This document shows, piece after piece, positions 47,486 through 59,384 of a stretch of DNA of 64,000 bases. Below the pieces are notes generated by a model. It had not been told where the DNA came from, did no database searches, and was given only the letters and a program-made list of their open reading frames with translations. The stretch's first letter is position 1. The number at the start of each line of letters is the position of its first letter. A program made the position numbers and the translations under genes. The DNA is from Marthasterias glacialis (Eukaryota > Echinodermata > Asteroidea > Forcipulatida > Asteriidae), in contig OU452227.1 in NCBI GenBank assembly GCA_911728455.2, positions 22,693,414 through 22,757,413 on the forward strand, written 5' to 3'.

Positions 47486-48676
47486 GCTCCTAATTGCACT
47501 CTTCCGCCCATAAACGAACGGGAAATCAAAAACAAGATTATTCACATTAACTGATCTATTTAAATTCATATACCATTCATGTACCTCTTTAAAAATATGA
47601 GAAAAACGTACCCCTCTATTTCACTGGGGTCACCGCCCACATGGTAATACATTTTTGCATAATGATAACAACAATGAGTGTGCTATATTTTAGCTTTTGG
47701 TATGGTGAAATTATAAGTTAATATTTGGTTTAATAGTTGCAGTAGCTTAACCTGTCCTATTATTTTTGTTATGAACTCTTCTGACTCGAGAATATTTTTT
47801 TCTTCCATTATTGTTCACGAGGGGGCGTAAAATCTCAAAGCTATTTCTTCCTCACCCAAGTTTTCCAAACTCTTCAACATTATCGTTTTTTTCTGATTCA
47901 AAATGCTTAATTTACCTGAGAAGCCCGAGTTTATTTCTTTCAGTTTTGTCATTTTTTCGGCATTATTCCCCTCTGCTCAGCAAGAAAAGTCTTTCCCATG
48001 AAACATTGTTCGGTGACACAACGTTTTCGCTTTGATATGCAAAGTATTCACTGTGGCGTGCTGCATCCACGGCCAACGCCCTACAGTCAAGAAAGACAGC
48101 ATGGCCGACGTCGAAAGATTTCAGTGCTTTTTCTTTCCCGTTTTTTTTTTCCATATTTTGTAACCAATTCTGTTGCCGAAACCACTGCAAAATGAACGAG
48201 GTGAGTTGAACATTACTTATGGAATCACTTCTTGTAATTCTTACGGTGAATATGAGGTTTCAAAACAGTGAAAAATGAGGCAAAATAAGGCTTGACTGTG
48301 CGGCGCAGCGGCAAACTTGAAATACACGTGGCATAAGTACAGTTGCATTCAGCTCGACGATAGGCTTCGGCGTGCTAGCCGGGGGTGGGGGCAGTTGCCT
48401 CAAAAGATTCGGGCAAAACACTATGGGAAATTTCAGGACATTTTAAATGACGAGGAAGGGAGGCGTAATGTGCATTTTTTTTGTTCGAGGATATTGACTT
48501 TTTGTTTATATTGTTCAAAATTAATCCATTCCCTGGAGCTTGCTCTTAATTTTCACTATATTGAGATTTTTCTCTGTTTCACTTGAACAACATGTGTTGT
48601 TATATATTTAGCCCCTCCAGTGCATTCCTATATTATTGTAATTGTCTTATTTGATAAGTCATATCCGTATCCACTT

Positions 48677-48750
48677 CAGTTCATATAGCCTAGTCTAGTT
48701 CAGTTCATATAGCCTAGTCTAGTTCAGTTCATATAGCCAGAGTCTAGTAG
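48677..48750. repeat. Three copies of a 24-bp repeat
   Basis: CAGTTCATATAGCCTAGTCT followed by AGTT repeats at 48677, 48701 and 48725; the third copy has a small change. Confidence 0.85.
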
Positions 48751-49236
48751 TATGCCTTAGTTACCGTAATTATCAAAGATACTTCAGTCAATTTGTTTGG
48801 CTGTCCGTGCATACCTACCACGAGCCTTGGCTTTTTGGGCTGTGCTCACATTTTCCAATTACCAACTTACTGTTCTTTACGATTGTTATGATGGTTTCCT
48901 GTTTTTGAAGCGGATGTCTTGAAATGAAATGAAATGATAGAATGCTGTTCCTTTCAACTGATTTTTGACTTTCAAAGACTTTCAATTGCCTTCAAGAATA
49001 GTAATTATCTCACATAAAATTACAAAAACTAAGATGAACATTGATTCCTTACAATAACAAAATGTGTATCCGTGGAAGGTTGTGAGGTGGCAGAGGTAAA
49101 ATTCTAAGATAAAATCTATCTTAGAAGTTAAAGGAGGTCGGCGTCAGTTCATGGTATTTGCAGTGAGCAAAATTAATGCTGAAACTTCAGAGATAGTCTC
49201 TTTCATTCAACATACATTGCTCGTCTCATAACATGC

Positions 49237-49767
49237 TTAAAGGTTCACTGAAATACAAAGTATTAATGCTTTTATGTTATACCTTATGAATTTTATAAAA
49301 CGATTCACATGTAAGAAATAATTTTTTGCATTCATGTGTATTTTTCGCATAATTTGTTTTCTTTAAAAAATAACAGTCTTCAGGCACGCCCCCCAAAATA
49401 GGTCACTTTGCTAACATGGCTTGATTCTCAACGTGACATCACATGCATTACATAATGTTTCCTGAGCTATTCCAGAAAACGATTGTTCTGGGATTGGGTC
49501 TGCCAAAGGAATGACAAATATGTGTTCTTCTATTAACAAATTCATTCTTGGTTGTAATGCATGTAATGTCACGTTGAGAATCCAGCCATTGTTAGCAAGT
49601 GACCTATTTTTGTGGGCGTTCCTGAAGACTGTTGTTTTTTAAAGAAAACAAATTATGCAAAAATACACAGGAATGCAAACAATTATTTCTTGCAAGTGAA
49701 TCGTTTTACAAAAATTATAAGGTGTAACATAAAAGCATGAATACTTTTTATTTCAGTGAACCTTTAA
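49237..49767. mobile_element. 531-bp fold-back MITE with TTAA flanks
   Basis: TTAAAGGTTCACTGAAAT on the left and ATTTCAGTGAACCTTTAA on the right; the arms stay complementary for well over 150 bp (for example AATAATTTTTTGCATTC against GAATGCAAACAATTATT). Flanking TTAA fits piggyBac-type target duplication. No transposase inside. Confidence 0.85.
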
Positions 49768-50568
49768 GCACTCTTCAATCTACTGACGATGACTAGACTA
49801 GAGCAAGCGAGTCCAAATGTTGAGACCCATTAATAAGCTCACTCCGCGGCTCTGAAGTTATCCGAGAAGTCCCCTCAATTCACTAAGCGAAAGTAGTAAT
49901 AGTCCCGGCCGATGTCCTACCTCTCCAGATAGTACTTTGAAGCAGGACAGTTTTTTCAGATGTCTCCCGAATTCCGAAATGTACTCCGCGGTAGAATAAT
50001 AGCAAGACAAGTTGTCACAAGAACAATCTACTGTAATTATAGCAAAGTAGATATAATCACATGGTGTGACCGCAACCCAAATATACAATTTCTCGTTTCA
50101 TCAACATTTGTATTGAATCTTTAAGAAAAATAACTGTGATCATCCTAACAATCATTGGAACTAATTGGAAACCTGTTGTATCAGCCAAATAATGATGTAA
50201 TCAAGAGTATTAATAAACGTGAATCATTTTATTCATTTGTCTTTTTGTGCAGTGAGGAGAGATGTAGGCCTACCTCAAGAACAACCAATAATCCAGTCAG
50301 ACAACTGCCCATGAACATGAAAAATGAAGAGAAAGAACGGCCTTGTATTTAAGGTAAGCACCAGTGAAGTAAATTATTACTCTATGGGGGTTGGATGGGT
50401 AGGGGAAGTGGCAGGGTACATGTCTGAATTAGCATGGAAGCTGTCTTGAAGAAGTATTACTTTTGCAGAAATGGTTGGTTTACTTCATCTTAGTTTACAT
50501 GGGAGGGGAATGGGAAGGGGAGTTCACGATTCAGTGATCCAGGCTATGTCATTATAAGGAAGTCTAAG

Positions 50569-50756
50569 CCCAATTTCATACAGCTGTTAAGCAGAAAATA
50601 CTGCTTATCAAATTTCTCTACTAATCAAAAAATGAGTGTGGTACCAGTCATTACAATGTAAATGTCATTAAAATTAGACTGGTTACCTGTGCCTGGTAAG
50701 CATGATTTTTCTGTGCTTAGCAACTTGTGCTTACAGGTTTTATTAAATTGGGCCTA
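50569..50756. mobile_element. GGGCCCAATTTCAT-family fold-back, diverged
   Basis: Starts AAGCCCAATTTCATACAGCT and ends TTTATTAAATTGGGCCTAGG. Internal GGTACCAGTCATTAC and CTGGTAAGCATGATTTTTCT match other family members. Confidence 0.75.
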
Positions 50757-50799
50757 GGTATTAGTCTTGTGCCAAGATATGCATGGGGCGTTATTACAA

Positions 50800-51060
50800 A
50801 CTGAGCAGCGGTGAAAACAGGATTTTTTCACTGGGGTGGGGTTAGGGGTGGGCACGGGGGGCATTGCTTTTGAGTGGACGGGAGGGGGAATTGCTTTTAA
50901 GTAGGGAGGGGGGCAGGGCAGGGGACATGCTTTTTTAATGAAGTACAAGTACATGTTTAACTGGATTTTTTTCAGGGGGGGTACAGGAAAATTGTTGGGG
51001 CACGTACCCCCTAAAGCCCCCTCCCCCAAGGCTACTCCACTAAGACCTATGCTACAACCG
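50800..51060. repeat. G-rich dispersed repeat fragment
   Basis: G-rich runs with repeated GGGCATTGCTTTTGAGTGGA, GGGGAATTGCTTTTAAGTAG and GGGGACATGCTTTTTTAATG, i.e. a short degenerate tandem, ending GGGGCACGTACCCCC. Confidence 0.5.
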
Positions 51061-51104
51061 ACTCCACAATAAAGGCTATGTCAACCATTAGAAATACATG
51101 GGCA

Positions 51105-51230
51105 GATTATTATATATATATATATATATCTATATACATATTTTTTTTTATTTATTTTATTTTTTTTCATTTTTTTATTTATTTATTTATTTATTTATTT
51201 ATTATTATTATTTTTTTTTTGGGGGGGGCA
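51105..51230. repeat. (TA)n and (TTTA)n microsatellites
   Basis: A TA run at about 51110-51130 and TTTA repeats around 51175-51205 within a T-rich tract ending in a G run. Confidence 0.9.
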
Positions 51231-51284
51231 ATGACATAATAAAAGGGACAGAAAAACACAGCACAGTGAGGGGGCAGTGGCATA

Positions 51285-51605
51285 ACTAAGGGGGGGGGGC
51301 ACGGGGGCACGTACCCCCCCCCCCCCACCCAACTGATGTCTTTGGCCCCCCGGGTGCCCCCCCATTTGAAATCTGGACTTTTGAGATTAAAAATTTCCAG
51401 AATAAAAGTTACATTTTATGAGCATTTTTGTAGTATTTTGTTTTATGTCAACATGTCAGAAAACACTGAAAAGGGGCTTGTTTAGGAAAAATACAAACAG
51501 AAACTACAGTACAGTTTTATTTGGCCAAAAGTGCCCCCCCCCCCCCAGGAAAAATGGTGCACTTGTCCTTGTGCCTCCCTAAATTTTATCCTAATTACGG
51601 CGCTG
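51285..51605. repeat. Second copy of the G/C-bounded dispersed repeat
   Basis: Shares CCCATTTGAAATCTG, GAAAAGGGGCTTGTTTAGGA and TTGGCCAAAA-GTGCCCC with 36055-36300, and has extra sequence at both ends (GGGGGCACGTACCCC; ATCCTAATTACGGCGCTGC). Confidence 0.65.
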
Positions 51606-52274
51606 CAAGGGGGGGAATGAGGGATACATGTGGCCCCCCTGTCTCTCTCTCGCTTTTTAATTGATTTTTGAGAAATTTGATGCCCATGAAGATTTTTAAG
51701 GGTGGGGGGGCACATATATTTGTAGAGGGGGCAATTTCAGAGGCTGATGGGGGTGGGGCAAGCGGGGGTGGGGGAGCAAGATGTTCCATGGGCGGGGCTG
51801 CTGCTCCCCCCTTTGCCTACGCCACTGCAACAGCCTGTACAGTATTTTAAATTTAATTCATGTCGTGTTTCAGTTAAACTGAAAGCTGACTATTTTTCTT
51901 TGACAGAATTTCAGATGGGAGTACTTATCTGGGGGATTGTACTAGTATGAACTTTATTACTAATCAGCTTTCACATTCCATTGCAAACCCTGCACACTAA
52001 TGTGGTAACCATTTGTTTTTTTGTCTTCACATACAGTGTGGAGCACTAGCTGCAGTCAGATCACCAGCCTACTGAGTAGAGTTCCAAGGCCTACTTCAAA
52101 AGTCATCTCCAAAAAGGTAAACATGGCTTATACTATGTCTAATTTAAATCAAGATCCAGCATTATTTATGGTGTCAAAACACTCTAGTTCTTGTTGGCTT
52201 TATGAAGACATAAAGTGAGGTACAGCAGATATTATAACTGACAAGTATGACTGCAATACTGATCTTTTGGGCTA

Positions 52275-52541
52275 AGGCCCATTACAAATGTCACGCTCTT
52301 GCCGTGTTGAATTCAAATCATTTCAGTTCAGCAGTGGTTTCAAACGTCGTGCTTGTACCAAACTTTGCCATGGCACAGCAAGAACTGTCAAGCCATGATT
52401 GAGCTAAGCCTTCTGCCATACCGACTTCCGAAAGTGGTTTCAAACAATGGTTTCAAACAATGCCATGTCGAATTGAAAAAATAATCAGAATATTTGGATT
52501 TAACGCGGCAGGAGGTTGATGTTTGAAAAAGGCCTTACTGG
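52275..52541. mobile_element. Fold-back MITE between exon-like segments
   Basis: TAAGGCCCATTACAAATGTC on the left versus TTTGAAAAAGGCCTTA on the right. Inner CTTGCCGTGTTGAATTCAAAT pairs with ATTTGGATTTAACGCGGCAG. Confidence 0.65.
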
Positions 52542-53248
52542 CTTTGAATCGAGACAACATAACAACTGAATGATTTTGTAGCCAAAACTGCTCTGCCTAA
52601 TTTGCTTACTCTCTGGTAGGCCTACAGCATTGACAAAGTAAGCAATGAAATGAAGCAATTTCTGTAGCCAATATGCTCTAACAGAATTAACTTAATGGCC
52701 TATTCACTTATGTGGAAGTACTGTGTTTTTAGACATTGTAAAGCCATTTTATGTTCAGATATTGATTTTCTTTTAAAAGAAAGAAATAATGTAAGCATTG
52801 ATTTTTTATCTCACAGTTATAAATCTCGAAAGCAAGTGTCAACCTCTCATAAACTGTGCACTGACATCAAAGGCCCCCGTTGTAGCGTACTCGGTGACGT
52901 CAGACAGGTTTTCAGTTTGCCATCTCTACAGCTAGACAACTGGATTCAAAAAGGTACATTTAATTTCCATCAGAAGATATTTGTACAATGCTGTAAAAAC
53001 AACACTCCCAAATATTGAAGTTTTCAAAAAAGGAAAAGCATTTAAAAGAATCGAGTTGAATGAACATGCTGAAACCTAAGTTTTAAACAGCATAATTCAG
53101 TTGGCTGAAATGCTCTTTAACACACCAATTAAGAACCAAACACTGTCACTGGAATCAAGCAAAAGCTTAAGCAAAATGTTTTGTCATTTAACTGTTAGTC
53201 CCAAGCCATTCACAAAGCTTGTAGATGGAAGGCAAATTGACCACAAAA

Positions 53249-53340
53249 CAGAGAGTTTGTTTTGATACAGAGAGTTTGTTTTGATACAGAGAGTTTGTTT
53301 TGATACAGAGAGTTTGTTTTGATACAGAGAGTTTGTTTTG
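53249..53340. repeat. 19-bp minisatellite, about five copies
   Basis: Perfect repeats of CAGAGAGTTTGTTTTGATA, the last copy ending in TTTTGGAAG. The near-zero divergence implies recent expansion. Confidence 0.95.
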
Positions 53341-55496
53341 GAAGCTGGAAACACTTAACCTTACCATACACACACATATTATTCAGACCATGTGAACAAC
53401 ACATCAAGTCTCACTAAATAGCCTTGTGTCACACCTTGAGTCATTCTCCAACCTCAATGGACATAACCTTCGGTAGTTGCTCATGTACAGAACAAGATGG
53501 CAAATACGAATTGGGTATTAGTGTTTCTGACGTATTTAAATCTTTCATTGGCTATGCTTGTCTTAGTGTGAATCTCAGAATGCTAGATCTTGATGTTAGG
53601 CCATAACCAATTGGCAGCTACAGCTATGGCTATGGCTGGATTGCCGCATCATCATGCATTAGAGTATAGGACATCCTAAGCAACCCTTAACAATAGCGGC
53701 TTATTCAGATACGGCTTGTTGAAAAGAACTCTACATCTTAAATAGGACAATATGAAAACCAACTATCACATTATGTCTCTGGAGTCAATTTAATTCTCTA
53801 TTACTATGCCTTTATCTTTATCCTTTGTCTTTTCAGCTGCTGCTCCTGGACGGAATCCTTAGACATGGAATCGTTAGACATAAAACCTTGATCTAGCTGG
53901 GAAAGATACCAAGCATCAATATAGTCTGTATCCAGGTAACTTTACAGGGTTATTAAAGACTTTTGTAGGATGAAGTTATGATCAGTTCTTATTTGTTTTA
54001 GTGTCAAAAAGATTCTCTGTAAACATTGAATATTATGACTTTGACTGTTCCCAGCAAAAATCCCTCACCTGGAAGCTTTTTTAAAATGCCCAGTCAAAGC
54101 ACAACAGTTTTATGTCCTGCAAACTTTCATCAATAGAGCTAACAGACATCAGGACAAAATGTAGATGTTTTGAATTAGATGTCTTCCGCTTTCAGATTTT
54201 TTTGTTTAAATCAATGACTGTTTACTACAGAGCTATTTAAGTCTCATATTTGATGTGTAGAAACCCACAACTGTGATAATTGTTACATGTATTGTAATGT
54301 TTTAGATACAAATGCTCAGTTCTCTTGCTTTGAAAGTTTCAGATGTGAAAGATTTGTATGGGTGTAAAAACTCGAGCAATATGATGTCCTCTCAGGAAAA
54401 AGGAACAATTTTACGTAGTTTGTTCAATCAGAAACATTTGCAGACATTGCTGTTTATTAAAAGAATCGTTTGCTTTATTTTACAGACAATGCAACTGCAG
54501 GATGACATTACACCTACATCTCCTAAGGATCCACGTCATTCACTTTGTCTGATGAGTGTTATTTATTGAGGCAGCACTTTATTCACACCAGTGTCAAGAC
54601 TTACATACCTAGGAGGAATACAGCTAGACTGGCTGGAGGACTGATGTGTATTGACTAAAAACAAGGTAGCAAAAACCAACTTTTAATTCAAACACTTTTG
54701 TGGGACCCAACTTAAAAAAGATTGAAAAATAAAAGGAAACATGTACTGGACGGTTTCATCCACTCCTTGAAAATGAATGTTGACAGATCGTCTTTTCAAG
54801 AGTTGAGTACATGGAGGCTAAACCTGGTAATTGGAGCAGAACTTTCAAAAAAAAGATTTCATTCCATTGACTAAAATGTTTTACTAGCTATAATTTTGAA
54901 CAAACACCAACACTGTGACTGAGTTTGATTGCCTGGGACTTGTTAGGCTAAAACGTTATTAAAATGACTTAAAAAAAAGGAAAGAAAAGAAACAAAACAA
55001 TGTCTTAAAACATTCCATCCATAGACACTGTTGAGAAACGATGATACTATCCAGCACTTGGGGAGGGGGTCCTCCTCAGTTTTTAATGACCCATGCAAGA
55101 GATTTGGCACATTATTATTGTTGTCTTTATTACAATTTGTTACCTGTTAACTTAACCTTTCAGAGCCAGAGATGGAGCCAGAGATGTAGTTGTTTCCTGA
55201 AATCAAGTGCAAGAGAGGGAATCACCTGTAGTGACATCTTGAAGGCTACAGGGTGTAAAAGAGAGCAACGCATATGAAAACATGTGTCATCACATGTTCA
55301 ATTCTGTAAGATAATGTAGATGTGTTTGTTTAATGTTTTGATGTTTTCTGTTATTGTAGTATATCTAGATGTGTTAGTTTTATGTTTTCTGTAATCGTCG
55401 TATAGTGGGCTGTTTTTGCAGCACTATACAGTTAATATCTTGTAAATAAGTACACCATTGCAAGCAAGCAAGCATTTATTAGAGCTTTGGTAGTGC

Positions 55497-55618
55497 AGCG
55501 ATTCGATTGGTTGTGCGGAGATTCGATTGGTTGTGCGGAGATTCGTTTAGTTGTGCGGAGATTCGATTAGTTGTGCGGAGACTCGGTTGGTTGTGCGGAG
55601 ATTCGATTAATTCGGAAT
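55497..55618. repeat. 20-bp minisatellite, about six copies
   Basis: Units of ATTCGATTGGTTGTGCGGAG with A/G and T/G variants, starting around 55501. The last copy runs into ATTCGATTAATTCGG. Confidence 0.95.
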
Positions 55619-55990
55619 GTGCGGCGTAATCACGGGAATTCCGAACATATGCGAAAAGGGACCTGGACACTTGCACGTGGCTTGTGGGGTTCCACTTCCG
55701 GCCAGGGTAACAGCTGGTGGTTGATCTTAAAAGTGCATCGTGCTCCCCCTCTTTGAGGGTGTGCTGGTGTTACCACAATGATGGTTGGCCGAACGGGAGG
55801 AGTCCCTGGCCTAGGCCGTGGGGCTAAGGGACCGCGTTAGTATGTTGAGGGGACTGCCCTGGTTCTCGGGGTGGCGGACCGGACGCTTCGAAAGGAGTAC
55901 GATGGCCCCAATGATACGGAAAGCGTCGTGGGGCTGGTATCCTGGGACCTGCACGTGGTGGCCCTGCTTTAGACTAACCTTACCAGGAGA
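55619..55990. other. GC-rich segment, unidentified
   Basis: A ~370-bp stretch clearly richer in G, C and CpG than its surroundings (for example GGACCGCGTTAGTATGTTGA, GGTGGCGGACCGGACGCTTC). Twice a segment with CACGTGG follows GACCTGGACACTTG or GGGACCTG. It abuts the 20-bp minisatellite. It could be a CpG-rich promoter or an unrecognised structured RNA or element; no open frame is convincing. Confidence 0.4.
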
Positions 55991-56325
55991 ATATTGACAA
56001 AAATTTGAACCAAATGCTTGCAATGGTGTACCTATACATTATAAAATATTTTTTTAATTATAAGATGAACTCTTTCCAAAAACCAAATTGTAGGCCCACA
56101 TGGACAAAGACACTTTTATAGTGTCTTTCTTTAATTTCCTTAAATTGGCAAAAAGATAGAAGGTATTGAACAATTATAAAACTGTATTTCATTATACTCC
56201 AAAAAGAAATAAAAAACAAGTTCAGCTGCATATATCTTATTTGCCTTGTTAATCCAACAAAGCAAAAATCAATAAAAAACAATGGAATTGATAATGATCA
56301 AAGTATATGCCCTTTCAGACATATT

Positions 56326-57985
56326 GAAATGTACCTGAGCTGCCTGAACCTGTTTTTGAAGTTTTAGAGTCACTGATGCTTTTTATAACTACTTTGCAAC
56401 TGCGCTATTCATCATCAAAGTTTTTTATTGAGAATAAAGTGGTAAAAGCTAGCTTCTGGCTTCATCCATGAAGTGTTTCATTAGACATGAGCATGCATCC
56501 AGAATCCAAAGCAAATTTATTCAGCTTCAATATCCAAATAAGCTCATGAAGAATTAGAATAAGCGACTTTAAAAATTGAATGCAGCATGTGAAAAATTGG
56601 AAAAACCACTTTTCTAAGGTGTACTCTTTGATTGTGAAAGCGTAAAACATTGGTAATACATGTACCCAGAAAGTTAATGTTTGTGGAGGAAAACAGTTGA
56701 AAATATTACATCAGCTCATAGCCCAACTTTAAATTGAACCATCATACTGTTAGATCATACTGTTAAATGAATCCATTAAAATATATTTTATTCAATTTTG
56801 GGGTGAACAAGGAAAAATTTACTGGAACTGGATTTGAACCTTCGACCTAAAGTTTAAAGTGTTTAACAAACCATGATTCATGAAGACTTGCTTGTGAAGT
56901 GATTTTAACAGTATGATGACTCGATTTAATGTTATGTTTTGAGCTTTTTTTGGAAACTTTTATAGCATGCCCATTAAGACATTGAATTGAGCTGAGCTGC
57001 CTGAACCTGTTTTTCAAGTTTGAGAGTCACTGATGCTGTTATAACTACTTTGGAACTGCGCTATTCATAATCAAAGTCTTTAATTGAGAATAATAATCTG
57101 TGGTAAAAGCTAGCTTCTGGCTTCATCCATGAAGTGTTTCTCATCGAAAGTTCTATGTGCATTAGACATGAGCATGCATCAAGAATCCAAAGAAAATTCA
57201 TTAAGCTTCAATATCAAAGTGAACTCATGAAGAGTTAGAATATGCGACTTTAAAAATTGAATGCAGCATGTGTAAGAGTGGAAAAACCACTTTTCTAAGG
57301 CGTACTCTTTAAATTATATAAGCGCAAAACATTGGTTATAATGGCAAATATTCTTTTAGGTTTTTACTCGAAAATTTACAAGGCGAAATCTGGACTATTC
57401 CATTTTACGAGGCGATGGAGAATGATAATATTCTACAACAATGCACGAAGGAAATGAATTCAGTATTTGTTTTTACATAACTCTTGTATAGATCCTTCTC
57501 ATTTGAATTTTTTCCAAATAAACGCAAAATAGTCAACTCCACACACTGAACATTAATTTAAAAAAAAGATTTTTAAAGTGCACTATTCATGCAAATCAGG
57601 GCGGCAACAAAGACAGTCATCTAAGACTAACCAGAGAGTCCAGTAGGGCAGTTTAATCTCCTCTTTAGAGAGGTTTTATTTCAAATACCCAGGAAGTTAA
57701 TGTTTGTGGAGGAAAACAGTTGACAATTCAGCTTAAAGCCCAACGTTAAACTGAGTCATCATACTGTTAGATCATACTGTTAAATGAGTTTATCAAAATA
57801 TATTTTATTCAAATTTGGGGTGAACAAAGAAAAATTTACTTTATTTGAACCTTCGACCTACAGTTTAACATGTTGTACGAAACCCGATTCATGACGACTT
57901 GCTTGTCAAAGTGAATTTAACAGTATGATTTAACAGTATGATTTAACAGTATGATGACTCGATTTAATGTTTGGCTTTGAGCTTA
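56326..57985. repeat. Tandem duplication of a ~620-bp unit, second copy interrupted
   Basis: Copy 1 is 56326-56945; copy 2 starts at 56990 and runs to 57985, with about 330 bp of extra sequence (57345-57685). Shared anchors: GAGCTGCCTGAACCTGTTTT, CTAGCTTCTGGCTTCATCCA, TTAATGTTTGTGGAGGAAAA, CATACTGTTAGATCATACTG. Each copy contains the GGGGTGAACAA-GAAAAATTTACT fragment of the tRNA-like element seen at 31031. No coding frame. Confidence 0.85.
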
Positions 57986-58139
57986 TTTTGATAAATTCAC
58001 TAAAAGTTTAGTATGTAAGAGAATAAAGGCTGATGCTTTTTGAGGGCAAATCAACTTAACCAAAGGGAATACATTAAAATTGCTGAAGTGTTTAAAGAAT
58101 TCCCCTTTGGTTGATTTGCTCTAACCCTAACTGACGTCT

Positions 58140-58450
58140 CATTTTTTTAGTTGTCTTGTGTACTCGGCTGCCATGTTTGCCCACAATGCAACATGAATTG
58201 GGTGTGTATTAATTTTTCGGTTGCTTCCATGTGCAAAATACCTTGCTAAAAGCGCGCAATACACACCCAATTGCATTGTTGGAAAACATGAAAGCCTTTT
58301 CTACTTGGCCGCCATGTTTGCCCACAATGCAACATGAATTGGGTGTGTATTATTTTTTCTGTTCTTTCCATGCGCAAAATACCATGCTAAAAGTGCGCAA
58401 TACACACCCAATTGCATTGTTGGAAAACATAGTGGCCGGAGGGTTCACCT
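58140..58450. repeat. Two tandem copies of a palindromic element
   Basis: Copy 1 about 58168-58290, copy 2 about 58308-58437. Each has TGCAACATGAATTGGGTGTG on the left and CACACCCAATTGCATTGTTG on the right, so each can fold into a hairpin. Confidence 0.85.
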
Positions 58451-58451
58451 T

Positions 58452-58530
58452 ACCCAGTGGAACCCACCCCACCCTGTAGAAACTTACCCCCTGGGTTTGT
58501 TTCTACAGGGTGGGGTGGGTTCCATGGGCT
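58452..58530. repeat. Short hairpin with GTGGAACCCACCCCACCCTG arms
   Basis: The left arm reads TGGAACCCACCCCACCCTGT then AGAAAC; the right arm GTTTCT then ACAGGGTGGGGTGGGTTCCA. It forms a near-perfect stem with a ~17-nt loop. Confidence 0.85.
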
Positions 58531-58675
58531 AAGATGGGCCCTCTATATTTAAATCGGGAGGGGTGGTGGACGTGGGGGGGGGGGTAGGTTTGACGCCAAT
58601 AAGACACAAATTACAGAGAGAGGGTAGATTTCAAATTTTTTTTATTAAAAAAAATGACTTAAAAAAAAATAGCAG

Positions 58676-59120
58676 AGTTGTGCAAACACCTGTGCCTGTC
58701 GGTGGCCCCCCCATCGGCTACCTTGGAACTTGTAGTGACTTAAAGGCCCAAGTGCAATGGTCGATATGTTCTCTGTTTAGTGAAGTTCAATTAGATGCGC
58801 TACTAGTGGTTTACTTCAACAGTGTACTGTCCTACAAAACCGAACGAGCTAGACGCAACTTTGCGCAGTGTTTTAGACGCAGTCTTGAGCAGAAGGGAGT
58901 TGTTGCCTGCTTAAATGAGTGATGCCCCCAAGAGTGCTTAGGATTTCACCTAATGTTGTTTCGTAACCAAGCTGCACTGGTGGTGCCAAGAGATATCGAC
59001 TCTTGTTCCAATGGGATCCTAACCCAATAGATGATGACGACTTCTATCCAGATGATCGTGTGCTGGTTGGAGAAACATGTTCTGCAATGGCCATATTTTA
59101 CCCCTTGCTTTTTGTGGGGC
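58676..59120 (+). pseudogene. Decayed inverted copy of the gene at 61115-61613
   Basis: The first exon-like part reads ELCKHLCLSVAPP, then TLELVVT and a stop where the minus copy continues in frame. The homologous intron start TATGTTCTCTGTTTAGTGAA and the later segment QWDPNPIDDDDFYP...VGETCSA match the other copy. The GT donor after the first exon has become GA-TATGT. These changes argue for a pseudogene, although a small frame (58563-58922) crosses it. Confidence 0.6.
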
Positions 59121-59384
59121 TGCAATTTTGGATGTTCAAATGTAGTCGACTACAAGATCACTTAATTGTGGCCGACTTTGATTAAAAACAAAGTCATAAG
59201 TGTATCAAACAAATCGTCAAAAGATCGCAAACTTGGAAACTGTTTTAGTTCAATGAATAGTGACCATTTCAACTTAATCGCCAATAAATAACAAAAATGA
59301 CATTGGATTAATATACGATGTAATGTTTTACACCAAAAGTATGGGAAGTAGGGAGTTAATCGTCACACAGGGGGATGCATGATG

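Larger units (their letters stand above)
48101..55300 (+). ncRNA. Chain of exon-like segments without a continuous frame (lncRNA candidate)
   Basis: Segments with consensus splice borders: ...-48200 (GAG|GTGAGT), 50253-50353 (GTGCAG / AAG|GTAAGC), 52037-52116 (ATACAG / AAG|GTAAAC), 52817-52953 (CTCACAG / AAG|GTACAT), 53837-53935 (TTTTCAG / CAG|GTAACT), 54486-54665 (TTTACAG / AAG|GTAGCA), 55164 to about 55300 (TTTCAG). All acceptors have pyrimidine tracts. Joining neighbours in any phase hits stops, and only short frames remain: MADVERFQ at 48101, MESLDIKP in the fifth and MQLQDDITPTSP in the sixth segment. Upstream of 48101 the sequence is locally less AT-rich and could be a promoter. Alternatives are a 5' part of a coding gene with exons I missed, or chance splice signals. 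Strand and extent are uncertain. Confidence 0.35.

Noticed and set aside
43395-48100. A TIR domain downstream of the stand-alone macro-like gene
   Set aside because: No YD-x-F/Y-x-SYS-like box or exon with suitable phase was found before the next transcript candidate.
49858-50088. 76-codon minus-strand frame adjacent to the MITE
   Set aside because: No domain, no splice sites and no conservation evidence within the window.
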